Positions 52,323-61,160 of a stretch of DNA of 64,000 bases are shown here, piece after piece. This DNA is from Limnohabitans_A sp048020265 (GTDB lineage Bacteria > Pseudomonadota > Gammaproteobacteria > Burkholderiales > Burkholderiaceae_C). The stretch is from the NCBI RefSeq assembly GCF_048020265.1, contig NZ_CP171843.1, forward strand, positions 2,790,001 to 2,854,000, read 5' to 3'. Position numbers and translations under genes: made by a program. Under the pieces are notes generated by a model. It was not told the origin of the DNA. It saw nothing but the letters and a program-made list of their open reading frames with translations, and did not search any database. The number at the start of each line of letters is the position of its first letter. Position 1 is the first letter of the stretch.

Positions 52323-53330
52323 ATGCACAATCTGATCGACCCGGCCATCCTCTTTTTCATCTTTGGTGTGCTGGCAGGCACCGTCAAATCCAACCTCGAA
52401 ATCCCGCCCGCCATCTCCCGCTTTTTGTCGCTGTACCTGCTGATGGCCCTGGGTCTGAAGGGCGGCTTTGCGCTGTCGCAATCGGGCCTGACGGTGAGCG
52501 TGGGCATCAGCCTGGCCGCCGCCGTGGCACTGGCCATCGTCATCCCGCTCATCGGTTACGCCGTGCTGCGGCGCTTTGTCTCGGGTTTTGACGCAGCGGC
52601 CGTGGCCGCCACATATGGCTCGGTGAGCGCGGTGACCTTTGTCACGGCAGTGCAGACCCTGGAAAACCAGGGCGTGGCTTACGGCGGCTACATGGCTGCG
52701 GCCATGGCCCTGATGGAGTCGCCCGCCATCATCCTGGCGGTGGTCTTGGCCAATTCATTGCGGCAAAAACAGGCCTCGGGCGTGGTGGTGCAGGCAGGCG
52801 GCGTGGCCGCGCTGGGTGGCCCAGCAGCACATGCTGGCGGATCGGTCGGCAAGATCCTGCACGAGTCCTTCACCGATGGTGCGCAGTTGCTGCTCTTGGG
52901 CGCCATGGTGATTGGCCTGGTCACGGGCGATGCCGGACAAGCGGCGATGGCGCCCTTTTCGGTTGACCTGTTCAAAGGCATGCTGGCCTTCTTCCTGCTC
53001 GACATGGGCTTGATGGCGGCGCGCAACCTGCCGCAGGTCAAGGGCCAGTCGCCCGTACTGATCGCGTACGCGGTGATCGGGCCCCTGGTGCACGCAAGCC
53101 TGGCTTTGGGTCTGGCCTATGGCCTGAATCTGAGCGCAGGCGACGGGGCCTTGCTCATGGTGCTGGCGGCCAGTGCCTCCTACATCGCGGTGCCTGCCGT
53201 GCTGCGCACCGCTTTGCCTGAGGCCAAACCCGCGCTGTATTTCGGGTTGAGCCTGGGACTGACCTTTCCCTTGAACATCGTGCTGGGCATCCCGTTTTAT
53301 TTGGCCGTAGCGCAGGCGGTCTTGGCATGA
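52323..53330 (+). CDS. sbtA: sodium-dependent bicarbonate transporter
   Basis: SbtA imports bicarbonate with sodium. The protein is 335 residues with about ten membrane helices. Family markers are DPAILFFIFGVLAGTVKSNLEIPPAISRF at the N-terminus, MALGLKGGFALS, YGSVSAVTFVTAVQTLE and LLDMGLMAARNLPQVKG. AAGGAA lies about nine bases before the ATG at 52323. The partner regulator SbtB (a PII-like protein) is not adjacent; the gene overlaps a DUF6671 gene instead. In a heterotroph it may supply bicarbonate for anaplerotic carboxylation or aquatic mixotrophy. Confidence 0.92.
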   Translation: MHNLIDPAILFFIFGVLAGTVKSNLEIPPAISRFLSLYLLMALGLKGGFALSQSGLTVSVGISLAAAVALAIVIPLIGYAVLRRFVSGFDAAAVAATYGSVSAVTFVTAVQTLENQGVAYGGYMAAAMALMESPAIILAVVLANSLRQKQASGVVVQAGGVAALGGPAAHAGGSVGKILHESFTDGAQLLLLGAMVIGLVTGDAGQAAMAPFSVDLFKGMLAFFLLDMGLMAARNLPQVKGQSPVLIAYAVIGPLVHASLALGLAYGLNLSAGDGALLMVLAASASYIAVPAVLRTALPEAKPALYFGLSLGLTFPLNIVLGIPFYLAVAQAVLA

Positions 53331-54184
53331 GCATGGCAGGAGCTCGTTTTTATGAAGGCCGCACCGTCGCGTTTTTGACGCAACATGGCAAGCAAGATCT
53401 CGTGCGCGAGCCGCTCGAAACCGCACTGGGCTGCCAGTTGGTACACACCGACGGCTATGACACCGACCAATTGGGCACGTTCACGCGTGAGCTGACACGG
53501 GCGGGCTCGCAGCTCGATGCGGCGCGCAAAAAAGCCAACATCGGCATGGCGCTGACGGGTGCATCTGTCGGCTTGGCCAGTGAAGGTTCATTTGGCCCCG
53601 ACCCTTTTGGCGCTTTCATGCCCTGGAACACCGAGGTCGTGTTGTGGGTCGATCGTGTGCATGCGATTGAAGTGACCGGCTTTGCGCACGGTCCCGCCCA
53701 AAGCCTGCACCGGATGGTGACCAGCCTGCAAGAGCTGGAGCGCTTTGCCACGGATTCCCGGTTTCCGGAACACCATCTTGTGCTGCGCCCGGAACACGCG
53801 GAGCACCCCGAGATGGACAAAGGCATCCGCGATCGCGAGACCTTGCTGAAGGCCTTTCGCCTGGCGCAAGCCAAGTCTGCCCATGGTGTGGTGTTTGTCG
53901 AAAACGATCTGCGGGCTTTTTGCAATCCAACGCGGCAGACAACCATCCTCAAAGCGACCGGGGATCTGATTCAAAAATTGCTGTCGGTGTGCCCAAGCTG
54001 TGACACACCGGGCTACTGGCTCAGCCAGCAGATTCCGGGCCTGCCCTGCCGTGACTGCGGCAGCTTGACCCGATTGCCCAAAGCCGAAATATGGGGCTGC
54101 AAAAAATGCGGCCACGAAGAACAGCGCAAAGTCCAAAGCCAGCCATGGGCAGATCCAGCCCGTTGTGATTTCTGCAACCCTTGA
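53327..54184 (+). CDS. DUF6671 family protein with C-terminal zinc ribbons
   Basis: This is a 285-residue cytoplasmic protein. The N-terminal part (RFYEGRTVAFLTQHGKQ, then NIGMALTGASVGLASEGSFG) matches DUF6671. The last 60 residues contain eight cysteines in four CxxC pairs (CPSC, CRDC, CKKC, CDFC), which form zinc ribbons. Its ATG overlaps the sbtA stop as ATGA, so it is translationally coupled to the bicarbonate transporter. The function is unknown; a nucleic-acid or regulatory role is possible. Confidence 0.85.
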   Translation: MSMAGARFYEGRTVAFLTQHGKQDLVREPLETALGCQLVHTDGYDTDQLGTFTRELTRAGSQLDAARKKANIGMALTGASVGLASEGSFGPDPFGAFMPWNTEVVLWVDRVHAIEVTGFAHGPAQSLHRMVTSLQELERFATDSRFPEHHLVLRPEHAEHPEMDKGIRDRETLLKAFRLAQAKSAHGVVFVENDLRAFCNPTRQTTILKATGDLIQKLLSVCPSCDTPGYWLSQQIPGLPCRDCGSLTRLPKAEIWGCKKCGHEEQRKVQSQPWADPARCDFCNP

Positions 54185-54208
54185 AACTCAGGGGGTGAGC
54201 GTGCGCGT

Positions 54209-54910
54209 TCACACCGAGCGCATCAAACCGCCATCCACACGGATGTTCTGGCCCGTGATGTAGGCCGCGCCCTCCGAAGCCAAAAAGGCGATGGTCGCGG
54301 CCACTTCTTCGCTGGTGCCGTAGCGCTGCATGGGCACGCTTTCGCGGCGCTCTTCTTTGGCGGGCAGACTGTCAATCCAGCCCGGCAAAACATTGTTCAT
54401 GCGCACATTGTGCGCGGCGTGCTCATCGGCAAACAGCTTGGTGAAGGCGGCCAAGCCAGCGCGTGCCACCGCCGAGGTCGGAAACATCGCACTGGGCTCG
54501 ACCACCCAGGCGCTGGAGATGTTGACGATAGACCCCGCTTTTTGCTGGACCATGATGGGCGCCACCAAACGCACGGCGCGCACCACGTTCAGAAAGTACA
54601 TGTCCAGGCCCAGATGCCACTGCGCATCGGTCAGCTCCAGCACAGGGCCTTTGGGACCGTGGCCTGCGCTGTTGACCAACACATCGATGCGGCCCCATCG
54701 CGCCATGGTTTGATCCACCAGTTTTTGCAGGTCTTCGCTCGACTGGTTGGAGCCCGTCAGCCCCAAGCCTCCCAATTCGCGGCCCAGAGCCTCGCCCTTG
54801 CCGGACGAGGACAAGACCGCCACCTGAAAACCATCCTGCGCCAGCTTGCGCGCCGCAGCAGCGCCCATGCCACTGCCGCCCCCCACCACCATTGCCACCT
54901 TGTTGCCCAT
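54209..54910 (-). CDS. SDR-family protein lacking the catalytic Tyr/Lys
   Basis: This is a 233-residue Rossmann protein. MVVGGGSGMGAAAARKLAQ gives the NAD(P) loop and NSAGHGPKG the structural Asn-Ser-Ala-Gly. The Ser of the active site is present (NISSAW), but the position of YxxxK reads TSAVARAG, so Tyr is replaced by Ser and Lys by Arg. The C-terminal VDGGLMRSV is typical. A GGAG site lies before the ATG at 54910. It may have shifted to a non-oxidoreductase or altered activity; the neighbouring DUF6671 gene converges on it. Confidence 0.88.
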   Translation of the reverse strand: MGNKVAMVVGGGSGMGAAAARKLAQDGFQVAVLSSSGKGEALGRELGGLGLTGSNQSSEDLQKLVDQTMARWGRIDVLVNSAGHGPKGPVLELTDAQWHLGLDMYFLNVVRAVRLVAPIMVQQKAGSIVNISSAWVVEPSAMFPTSAVARAGLAAFTKLFADEHAAHNVRMNNVLPGWIDSLPAKEERRESVPMQRYGTSEEVAATIAFLASEGAAYITGQNIRVDGGLMRSV

Positions 54911-55188
54911 GTGTTGCTCCTTTGTCTTGTGTTGCCGCATGCACGCAATAGGCGCGTCCCGCTGCACCTGCACCATCAGGCAGGGCTCCAGTCACGGCCT
55001 TGCAGGCACTGTAACCAAAGGCATGCCCAGACGCTGTCGCCCAAAACGATCCATGGCGCACCACTCGGTTTGGGAACCTGATTTTTGCCCCACCCATGCC
55101 CTCCCGACAGCCAAGCGACCTCGTCACAGGGACAACAACGCGCACCCATGCGGCCACCGGTGGGTCAGCAAGAGCAGGGCCGAAGGCC
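54911..55188. other. intergenic region (278 bp)
   Basis: Just upstream of the SDR start on the minus strand is its AGGAG site. The remainder has average composition. Two short dyads (ACCCA/TGGGT near 55145-55168 and GGCCGAAGGCC near 55180-55190) lie close to the end of the phosphoethanolamine-transferase gene and are weak terminator candidates. I see no other feature. Confidence 0.45.
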
Positions 55189-56820
55189 TCAAGAGTTGAA
55201 GTCGGTCACCATGCCCAGCGCTGGTGGCTTCCATTGGTAGCTCGGATCGAGCACATCCTGTTGCGGGACGTGCCCCAACCAATCGATGCCCAACAAGCGC
55301 AGCACGCTGTGCCCCAGCCAATCGGTTCGAACCGGTTGCAAAAAAGTTCGGCTGGACAAGCCTTCGATGGCATCGCCCCAGAACAACACAGGGACACGGT
55401 AACCGTCGGCCGTCCAGGCGCTGTGGCCCACATGTTCACCAGCGTGGCCCACCTCTTGCCCATGGTCCGAAAAGTAAACCCATGCAGACTTCTTGCCATG
55501 CTGGCGGGTCAGGTCCAAAGTGGCCGCCACCACGGCGTCGTGGTAGTGAATGGCCGAGTCATAGTCGTTGCGCAAACTTCTGACCCGGGGTGAGCGACCC
55601 TGGTCTTTCAAGCTTTGGTAGATGTCGTCCTTGACGTTGCGAAAAGGCACCCGCTCGTCCGGGTGCCTGAGTTGGTAATGTGGATGCGAGCCCAACAGAT
55701 GCAAGACGATCAATTTGCGCGGTGTCGGGTCCTTCAGGGCGGCTTCCAGCACTGGCAAGGTGTTTTCATCGAGTGAAAGTGCCGAACGCCCGGGGGTCTT
55801 GTTCAACATGTGGACCGAATCGGCCAACTGCGCATGCTCTTGGTCAATCGCCAAATCATCATGGTTGCTGATCCACCATGTCCGATAGCCCGCCGCCTTC
55901 GCCAGCGCCAGCAGATGCTGCTGTGCGCTGTGGTCTTGGCCCATGTAAAAGAAATGGCGCAAGGCCGCAATCGTGCTGGCATCCACCGACCAGGCGTGCC
56001 GAAACACGCCCAAGCGACCGGCTTCGCTCTGTTGAAGCTGCATGAGCTGGGGCGTGGTGTCGCGCGGATAGCCATACAGGGACAGGTGCCCCCGGTTGAT
56101 GCTCTCGCTGATGACCAACACCAGCGTATCCGGCCCAGCAGGCGTGAGGATTGGGTTTTGTTTCTGCGCGTTTGCCAACAAGCGCTGACGCTGTTCACCA
56201 AGATCGCCCCACTGCGCGCGCAGCTTGGACACATCGGCCATCCAGCCTGACCAGAAAAGCAGCGGATGGTGGTGACGCCATGGTTTGCTGAGCAGCGACA
56301 GCACCGCCAAGGCCAGCAACAAACTCAAAACCGCAAGGCGCCAGCCATGCACCTTCAGTTGAGGCTGTGGCTGGCGCCACCACCACAGAAGACTGCTGGC
56401 AAGCAGCACCAGTGACATGAACACCCCAAGCACCCCAAGCCACACACTGGCCCCATACATCGCCATGAACTCTGTCACTTCCTGCGACGTGGTGTTGGCC
56501 ACCGCCGTGAGGACCATGGCGCTCGCCGGACTGGCGCCATAAATGTCCAGCAAAAAACACCTCACCGCAGCATCGGCAATGAAAGCGAACCCCATGATGC
56601 CCACAAAGCCGGCCTGAAGCGCTCGCCAACCGGTGTGCCGATGGGGCCAACACAGGCAAAGCCCCGCGGGCAAAGCCAGCACCACAAGCTGAAAAAGCCG
56701 CTTGCCGTCGTAGGCCAGCACCAGCGCCGCCATGACGGCGCACAGGGCCAAAATCGCCACCGAAAGACGCAGCCGCTTGGGTGCCATCGTGTTCATCAAC
56801 GAGGTTTCGAAGGCCTTCAT
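55189..56820 (-). CDS. phosphoethanolamine transferase-like membrane sulfatase-fold protein
   Basis: This is a 543-residue inner-membrane enzyme of the EptA/CptA group. About five N-terminal helices lead to a periplasmic sulfatase domain. The nucleophile site reads ISESINRGHLSLYGYPRDTTP, with Ser at the position of the usual Thr, and a later metal motif YFSDHGQEVGHAG is intact. The ATG at 56820 overlaps the RND pump stop (ATGA); a Met at 56796 is an alternative. Such enzymes add phosphoethanolamine to lipid A or other glycans and confer polymyxin resistance; the target here is unknown. Coupling to an efflux pump is unusual. Confidence 0.86.
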   Translation of the reverse strand: MKAFETSLMNTMAPKRLRLSVAILALCAVMAALVLAYDGKRLFQLVVLALPAGLCLCWPHRHTGWRALQAGFVGIMGFAFIADAAVRCFLLDIYGASPASAMVLTAVANTTSQEVTEFMAMYGASVWLGVLGVFMSLVLLASSLLWWWRQPQPQLKVHGWRLAVLSLLLALAVLSLLSKPWRHHHPLLFWSGWMADVSKLRAQWGDLGEQRQRLLANAQKQNPILTPAGPDTLVLVISESINRGHLSLYGYPRDTTPQLMQLQQSEAGRLGVFRHAWSVDASTIAALRHFFYMGQDHSAQQHLLALAKAAGYRTWWISNHDDLAIDQEHAQLADSVHMLNKTPGRSALSLDENTLPVLEAALKDPTPRKLIVLHLLGSHPHYQLRHPDERVPFRNVKDDIYQSLKDQGRSPRVRSLRNDYDSAIHYHDAVVAATLDLTRQHGKKSAWVYFSDHGQEVGHAGEHVGHSAWTADGYRVPVLFWGDAIEGLSSRTFLQPVRTDWLGHSVLRLLGIDWLGHVPQQDVLDPSYQWKPPALGMVTDFNS

Positions 56821-59800
56821 GCCCCCCGCGTGACCTTCTTGTACAGGCGTGCCGACCACTGGCCCAAATCGTCCAGGTAGGTGAACACCACCGGAATCAC
56901 CAACAAGCTGAGCACGGTGCTGGTGAGCAGGCCGCCAATCACCGCAATCGCCATGGGCGAGCGGAAACTCGCATCGGCCGCGCCCCAGCCCACGGCAATC
57001 GGCAGCATGCCTGCGCCCATGGCAATGGTGGTCATGACAATCGGTCGGGCGCGCTTGTGGCAGGCGTCGAGCAACGCGTCCCAGCGGCTCATGGGCGGCA
57101 CAGCAGGGTGATCGCCTTCGGCGGGCTTGCCGCGCCGCGCCTCGATCGCGTACTCCACCAGCAAGATCGAATTTTTGGTGGCGATGCCCATGAGCATGAT
57201 CAGACCAATGAGCGAAGGCATGGAGAAGCTCTTTTGTGCGATCAACAGACCCACAAATGCGCCACCCAGCGACAACGGCAGCGCCGCCAAAATCGTGATG
57301 GGGTGCAGGAAGCCTTTGAACAGCAGCACCAGCACGATGTAGATGCACAGCACACCGATCATCATGGCCAGGCCAAAGCTGGCAAAGAGTTCGCCCATCA
57401 CTTCGGCGTCACCCACTTCCACGATCTTCACGCCGGGCGGCAGGCTTTGCAGCGCGGGCAGCTTTTGCACCGCCTCCGTCACGTCGCCCAGCGGCATGCC
57501 CGACAGCTCGATCTCGAAGTTGATGTTGCGCTGGCGGTCGTAGCGGTCGATCACGGCCGGGCCGCCCGCCACTTCGATGCTGGCCACCTGGCCCAGCATG
57601 ACCGGGCCACGGCTGCCGGGCACCATCAGGCGCTCGAGCGTGGCCAGGTCTTGCCGGGACTCGTCACCCAGCTTCACGACGATGGGCACCTGGCGCTCCG
57701 ACAAATTGAGCTTGGGCAGGGCCGCGTCGTAGTCGCCCAAAGTGGCCACGCGCAAGGTGTCGCTGATGGCGGCGCTGGTCACGCCCAAATCGGCGGCTTT
57801 GGCAAAGTCGGGGCGCACCGCGATTTCGGGGCGCACCAGGCTGGCCGTCGATGCAATCGAGCCCAGGCCTGAAATAGTGCGCAGGTCACGCTCCACCGCC
57901 ATGGCGGCAGTTTGCAGGGCCTGCGGGTCTTCGCCCGTGAGCACCAGCACGTATTTCTCGCCCGAGCCGCCCAGGCCCACCTTGGTGCGCACGCCGGGCA
58001 GTTGCTGCAAGGCCGTGCGGATGTCGTTTTCAATCGCCTGCTTGCGCGGGCGTGTGCCGCGCTCGGTCAGCTGGATGGTGAGTGTGGCTTTGCGCACCTC
58101 GGCCGCACCGCCACCCGCAAACGGGTCAGAACCCGCGCTGCCGCCACCAATCGTGGTGTAGACGCTTTTCACGTTGTCCACGGTCATCAAGAGCGTGCGG
58201 GCGTGTTCGGCACTGGCCTGGGTTTGCGCCAAGGTGGCACCCGGGGGCAGCTCCACATAGACCTGGGTTTGCGAGTTGTCGTCCGGCGGAATGAAGCCCT
58301 TGGGCAGCAAGGGCACCAGCATGATGGAGCCGATGAAAAACAGCGTGGCCAAGACCATGGTGGCCAGGCGGTGCTTCATGCACCAGGTGGCCCAGACCAT
58401 GTAGCGCTTGAGCCAGCCCGGCTCGTGCTCGGCCGTGACAATGGGCTTCAAGATGTAGGCCGCCATCATGGGCGTGAGCACCCGCGCCACCACCAGCGAG
58501 GCGAAAACCGCGAGCGACGCCGTCCAGCCAAACTGCTTGAAAAACTTGCCCGGAATGCCGCTCATGAAAGCCGTGGGCAAAAACACCGCGATCAAGGTGA
58601 AGGTGGTGGCGATCACGGCCAGACCGATTTCATCGGCCGCTTCCATGGCCGCCTGATAAGGCGACTTGCCCATGCGCAAATGGCGCACGATGTTTTCCAC
58701 CTCGACAATCGCGTCGTCCACCAGCACGCCGATCACCAAAGACAGCGCCAGCAAGGTCACCACGTTGATGGAAAAACCCAGATACGCCATGCCAATGAAA
58801 GCCGGGATGACCGACAGCGGCAGCGCAACCGCCGACACAAAGGTGGCCCGCCAATCGCGCAAAAACAGCCACACCACCAGCACCGCCAAAATCGCGCCTT
58901 CGTACAGCAGCACGAGTGAGCCGTTGTACTCCTCCTCTACAGGGGTCACGAAGTCAAAGGCCTCGGTGATCTCAATGTCGGGGTTTTGCAGCCGGTAATC
59001 GGCCAGCGCCTGGCGCACCAAGCGGCCCACGGCCACCTCGCTCTCGCCTTTGCTGCGCACCACCTCAAAACCCACCACGGGCTTGCCGTCCAGTGCGGCG
59101 GCAGACCGCGCATCGGCCAGGGTGTCGCTCACCGTGGCCACCTGGTCCAGGCGAACACGGCCACCCCGCGATGTGGCCAGCTCAATCTGTCCGACCTCTT
59201 GCGCCGTCTTGACGGTGGCCAAGGTGCGCACGGGCTGCTCGCCCGCGCCCACATCCATGCGCCCGCCCGAGCCTTCTTGCTGCACCTGCTTGAGCTGGCG
59301 TGACACTTCGGCCGCCGTGATGCCCAGCGCCTGCAAACGGTTCACGTCGAGCGCCACACGCACTTCGCGCGTCACGCCCCCCACTCGGTTGACGGCACCC
59401 ACGCCGCGCAGCGACAAGAGCTTGCGGGTGATGTCCTTGTCCACCAACCACGACAGCGCCTCGTCGTCCATGCGTTCGGAACGCACGGTATAAGCCAGCA
59501 CCGGCGTGCCGGCCAGGTTGAGCTTTTGCACGACCGGGTCGCGCAGGTCGCTGGGCAAGTCGGCCCGCACGCCCTGGATGGCCGAGCGCACATCGTCCAC
59601 CGCTTCTTGGGTGGGCTTTTCCATGCGGAACTCGGCGGTGATCGACACCACACCGTCTTGCACCTTGGTGGTGATGTGCTTGAGGCCTTGCAGCGGCGCC
59701 AGCGCGTTTTCGAGCTTGCGGGCCACATCGGTTTCGAGCTGCGACGGCGCCACACCGGGCAGGCTGGCCGTCACAGAGATGGTGGGCACATCCAGATCAG

Positions 59801-59915
59801 GAAAGTTCTGCACCTTCATCGAGCCAAACGCGATCAGACCCGCCACCGTCAGCAGCACAAACAGCATGACCGCCGGAATCGGGTTGCGGATCGACCAGGA
59901 AGAGACGTTGAGCAT
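56817..59915 (-). CDS. RND efflux permease (HAE-1 family)
   Basis: This 1032-residue proton-driven pump subunit has TM1 (PIPAVMLFVLLTVAGLIAFG), a large periplasmic loop (about 40-330), the central helix bundle with DDAIVEVENIVRHL and the proton-relay Asp residues, a second periplasmic loop, and a final bundle with NSILLVEYAIEARR. The family exports drugs, solvents or metals with an adaptor and an outer-membrane protein. The adaptor gene lies nine bases upstream, but no outer-membrane factor is encoded in the window. Confidence 0.95.
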   Translation of the reverse strand: MLNVSSWSIRNPIPAVMLFVLLTVAGLIAFGSMKVQNFPDLDVPTISVTASLPGVAPSQLETDVARKLENALAPLQGLKHITTKVQDGVVSITAEFRMEKPTQEAVDDVRSAIQGVRADLPSDLRDPVVQKLNLAGTPVLAYTVRSERMDDEALSWLVDKDITRKLLSLRGVGAVNRVGGVTREVRVALDVNRLQALGITAAEVSRQLKQVQQEGSGGRMDVGAGEQPVRTLATVKTAQEVGQIELATSRGGRVRLDQVATVSDTLADARSAAALDGKPVVGFEVVRSKGESEVAVGRLVRQALADYRLQNPDIEITEAFDFVTPVEEEYNGSLVLLYEGAILAVLVVWLFLRDWRATFVSAVALPLSVIPAFIGMAYLGFSINVVTLLALSLVIGVLVDDAIVEVENIVRHLRMGKSPYQAAMEAADEIGLAVIATTFTLIAVFLPTAFMSGIPGKFFKQFGWTASLAVFASLVVARVLTPMMAAYILKPIVTAEHEPGWLKRYMVWATWCMKHRLATMVLATLFFIGSIMLVPLLPKGFIPPDDNSQTQVYVELPPGATLAQTQASAEHARTLLMTVDNVKSVYTTIGGGSAGSDPFAGGGAAEVRKATLTIQLTERGTRPRKQAIENDIRTALQQLPGVRTKVGLGGSGEKYVLVLTGEDPQALQTAAMAVERDLRTISGLGSIASTASLVRPEIAVRPDFAKAADLGVTSAAISDTLRVATLGDYDAALPKLNLSERQVPIVVKLGDESRQDLATLERLMVPGSRGPVMLGQVASIEVAGGPAVIDRYDRQRNINFEIELSGMPLGDVTEAVQKLPALQSLPPGVKIVEVGDAEVMGELFASFGLAMMIGVLCIYIVLVLLFKGFLHPITILAALPLSLGGAFVGLLIAQKSFSMPSLIGLIMLMGIATKNSILLVEYAIEARRGKPAEGDHPAVPPMSRWDALLDACHKRARPIVMTTIAMGAGMLPIAVGWGAADASFRSPMAIAVIGGLLTSTVLSLLVIPVVFTYLDDLGQWSARLYKKVTRGA

Positions 59916-59924
59916 GGCGTCCCT

Positions 59925-61046
59925 TTATTTGGCAGCGGGTGTGGCTGCCGGGGCATCCACCACACGCACCGTGTCGCCGTGGTTCAGGAACGCACCACCG
60001 CTGGCCACCACCCGCGCATCGGCTTTCAGGCCGCTGATCACCTCCACGCGATCGCCGTTTTGGCGACCGGTTTGCACCTTCAGCTGACTGACTTTTTGGT
60101 CGGCCCCCACGGTATAGACATAACTGAAACCATCGCGCACCACCACCGCACTTTGAGGCACGGTGAGGGCCTGGCTTTGGCCCAGCGCGATCTCGCCTTG
60201 GGCGTACATGCCTGCGCGGGCGCTGCCGGTTTGGGCGGGCAAGTCCACATAAACCAAAGCGTTGCGGGTTTGGGCATCGACCGAGGGCGCGACCATGCGC
60301 ACCTTGCCTTGCAGCAGCTGGCCACTGGCGGCTTTGACTTGCACGGGCGCGCCGACCTGGATGCGGCCAATTTCGGCAGCCGTCACTTCAGCACGCCACT
60401 CGAGACGGCCCTGGCGGATCAAGCGGAACAATTCTGTGCCCGCACCCACCACGCTGCCCACCGTGGCCTGCCGGGCCGAGATCACACCCGCATCGGGCGC
60501 GCGCACCTGCGTCTGCGACAGGCGCACGTTTTGCAGCTGCACCAGGGCGCGGGCCGACTGCACGCGGGCCAAAGCGGAGGCCTCAGCGGCCAGCGCCTGG
60601 CTCAGCTGTGCGTTGCTGAAAAAGCCTTGCTGCTGCAGGCTGCGGGCACGCTCGGCCTGGGCTTTGGCCTCTTGGGCGCTAGCCGTGGCTTCGGCCAGGG
60701 CGGCTTCGGCCTGCGCCAGCTCGGCACGCAAGGTATCGGCCTGCAAAACCGCCAGCACATCGCCGCGCTGCACCCGGTCGCCCACGTTCACACGCACCTC
60801 GGTGATCTTCAGGCCATTGGCTTCGGCGCCGACGATGGCTTCTTGCCAGGCGGCCAAGCTGCCGTTCGCGCTGATTTTTTGGGCCAGGCTCGCTGTTTGT
60901 GGGGTGGTCACGGTGACCGTGAGGGAGGGTTTGGCGGCGTTGTGGAATTTGCCATCATCGACAGCGCCGGCAACACCGGCCACTCCCGCCAAAACCCAAG
61001 CTCCTGCCCACACCCAAACACCGCTTTTTTTCATGACGTTTCTCAT
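59925..61046 (-). CDS. RND efflux periplasmic adaptor (MFP)
   Basis: This is a 373-residue membrane fusion protein. A signal region (VWVWAGAWVLAGVAGVAGA) is followed by a lipoyl half-motif (VRVNVGDRVQRGDVLAVL), a coiled-coil helical hairpin (Ala/Glu/Gln-rich, about 105-165), the second lipoyl half (TQVRAPDAGVISARQA) and the beta-barrel and membrane-proximal domains. The pump gene starts nine bases after its stop. It links the pump to an outer-membrane channel. The alternative second Met (MKKSG) gives the same signal peptide. Confidence 0.94.
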   Translation of the reverse strand: MRNVMKKSGVWVWAGAWVLAGVAGVAGAVDDGKFHNAAKPSLTVTVTTPQTASLAQKISANGSLAAWQEAIVGAEANGLKITEVRVNVGDRVQRGDVLAVLQADTLRAELAQAEAALAEATASAQEAKAQAERARSLQQQGFFSNAQLSQALAAEASALARVQSARALVQLQNVRLSQTQVRAPDAGVISARQATVGSVVGAGTELFRLIRQGRLEWRAEVTAAEIGRIQVGAPVQVKAASGQLLQGKVRMVAPSVDAQTRNALVYVDLPAQTGSARAGMYAQGEIALGQSQALTVPQSAVVVRDGFSYVYTVGADQKVSQLKVQTGRQNGDRVEVISGLKADARVVASGGAFLNHGDTVRVVDAPAATPAAK

Positions 61047-61160
61047 TACTGCACGCCCAGCTGGCGTGCATCGAGTTTAGCGGCTGACAGTACACGCGCC
61101 ACATTGCACTTGGATGCATCAAGGTCATGAAACGCATCGACCCTGCTTCAACAATCCGTG

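Noticed and set aside
56821..57348. N-terminal extension of the phosphoethanolamine-transferase-like gene
   Set aside because: The extra residues come from an out-of-frame reading of the RND pump; the ATGA overlap gives a natural start at 56820.
59526..61130. 534-codon plus-strand frame over the RND adaptor and pump
   Set aside because: Antisense shadow rich in His and Gln; the adaptor and pump are unambiguous.
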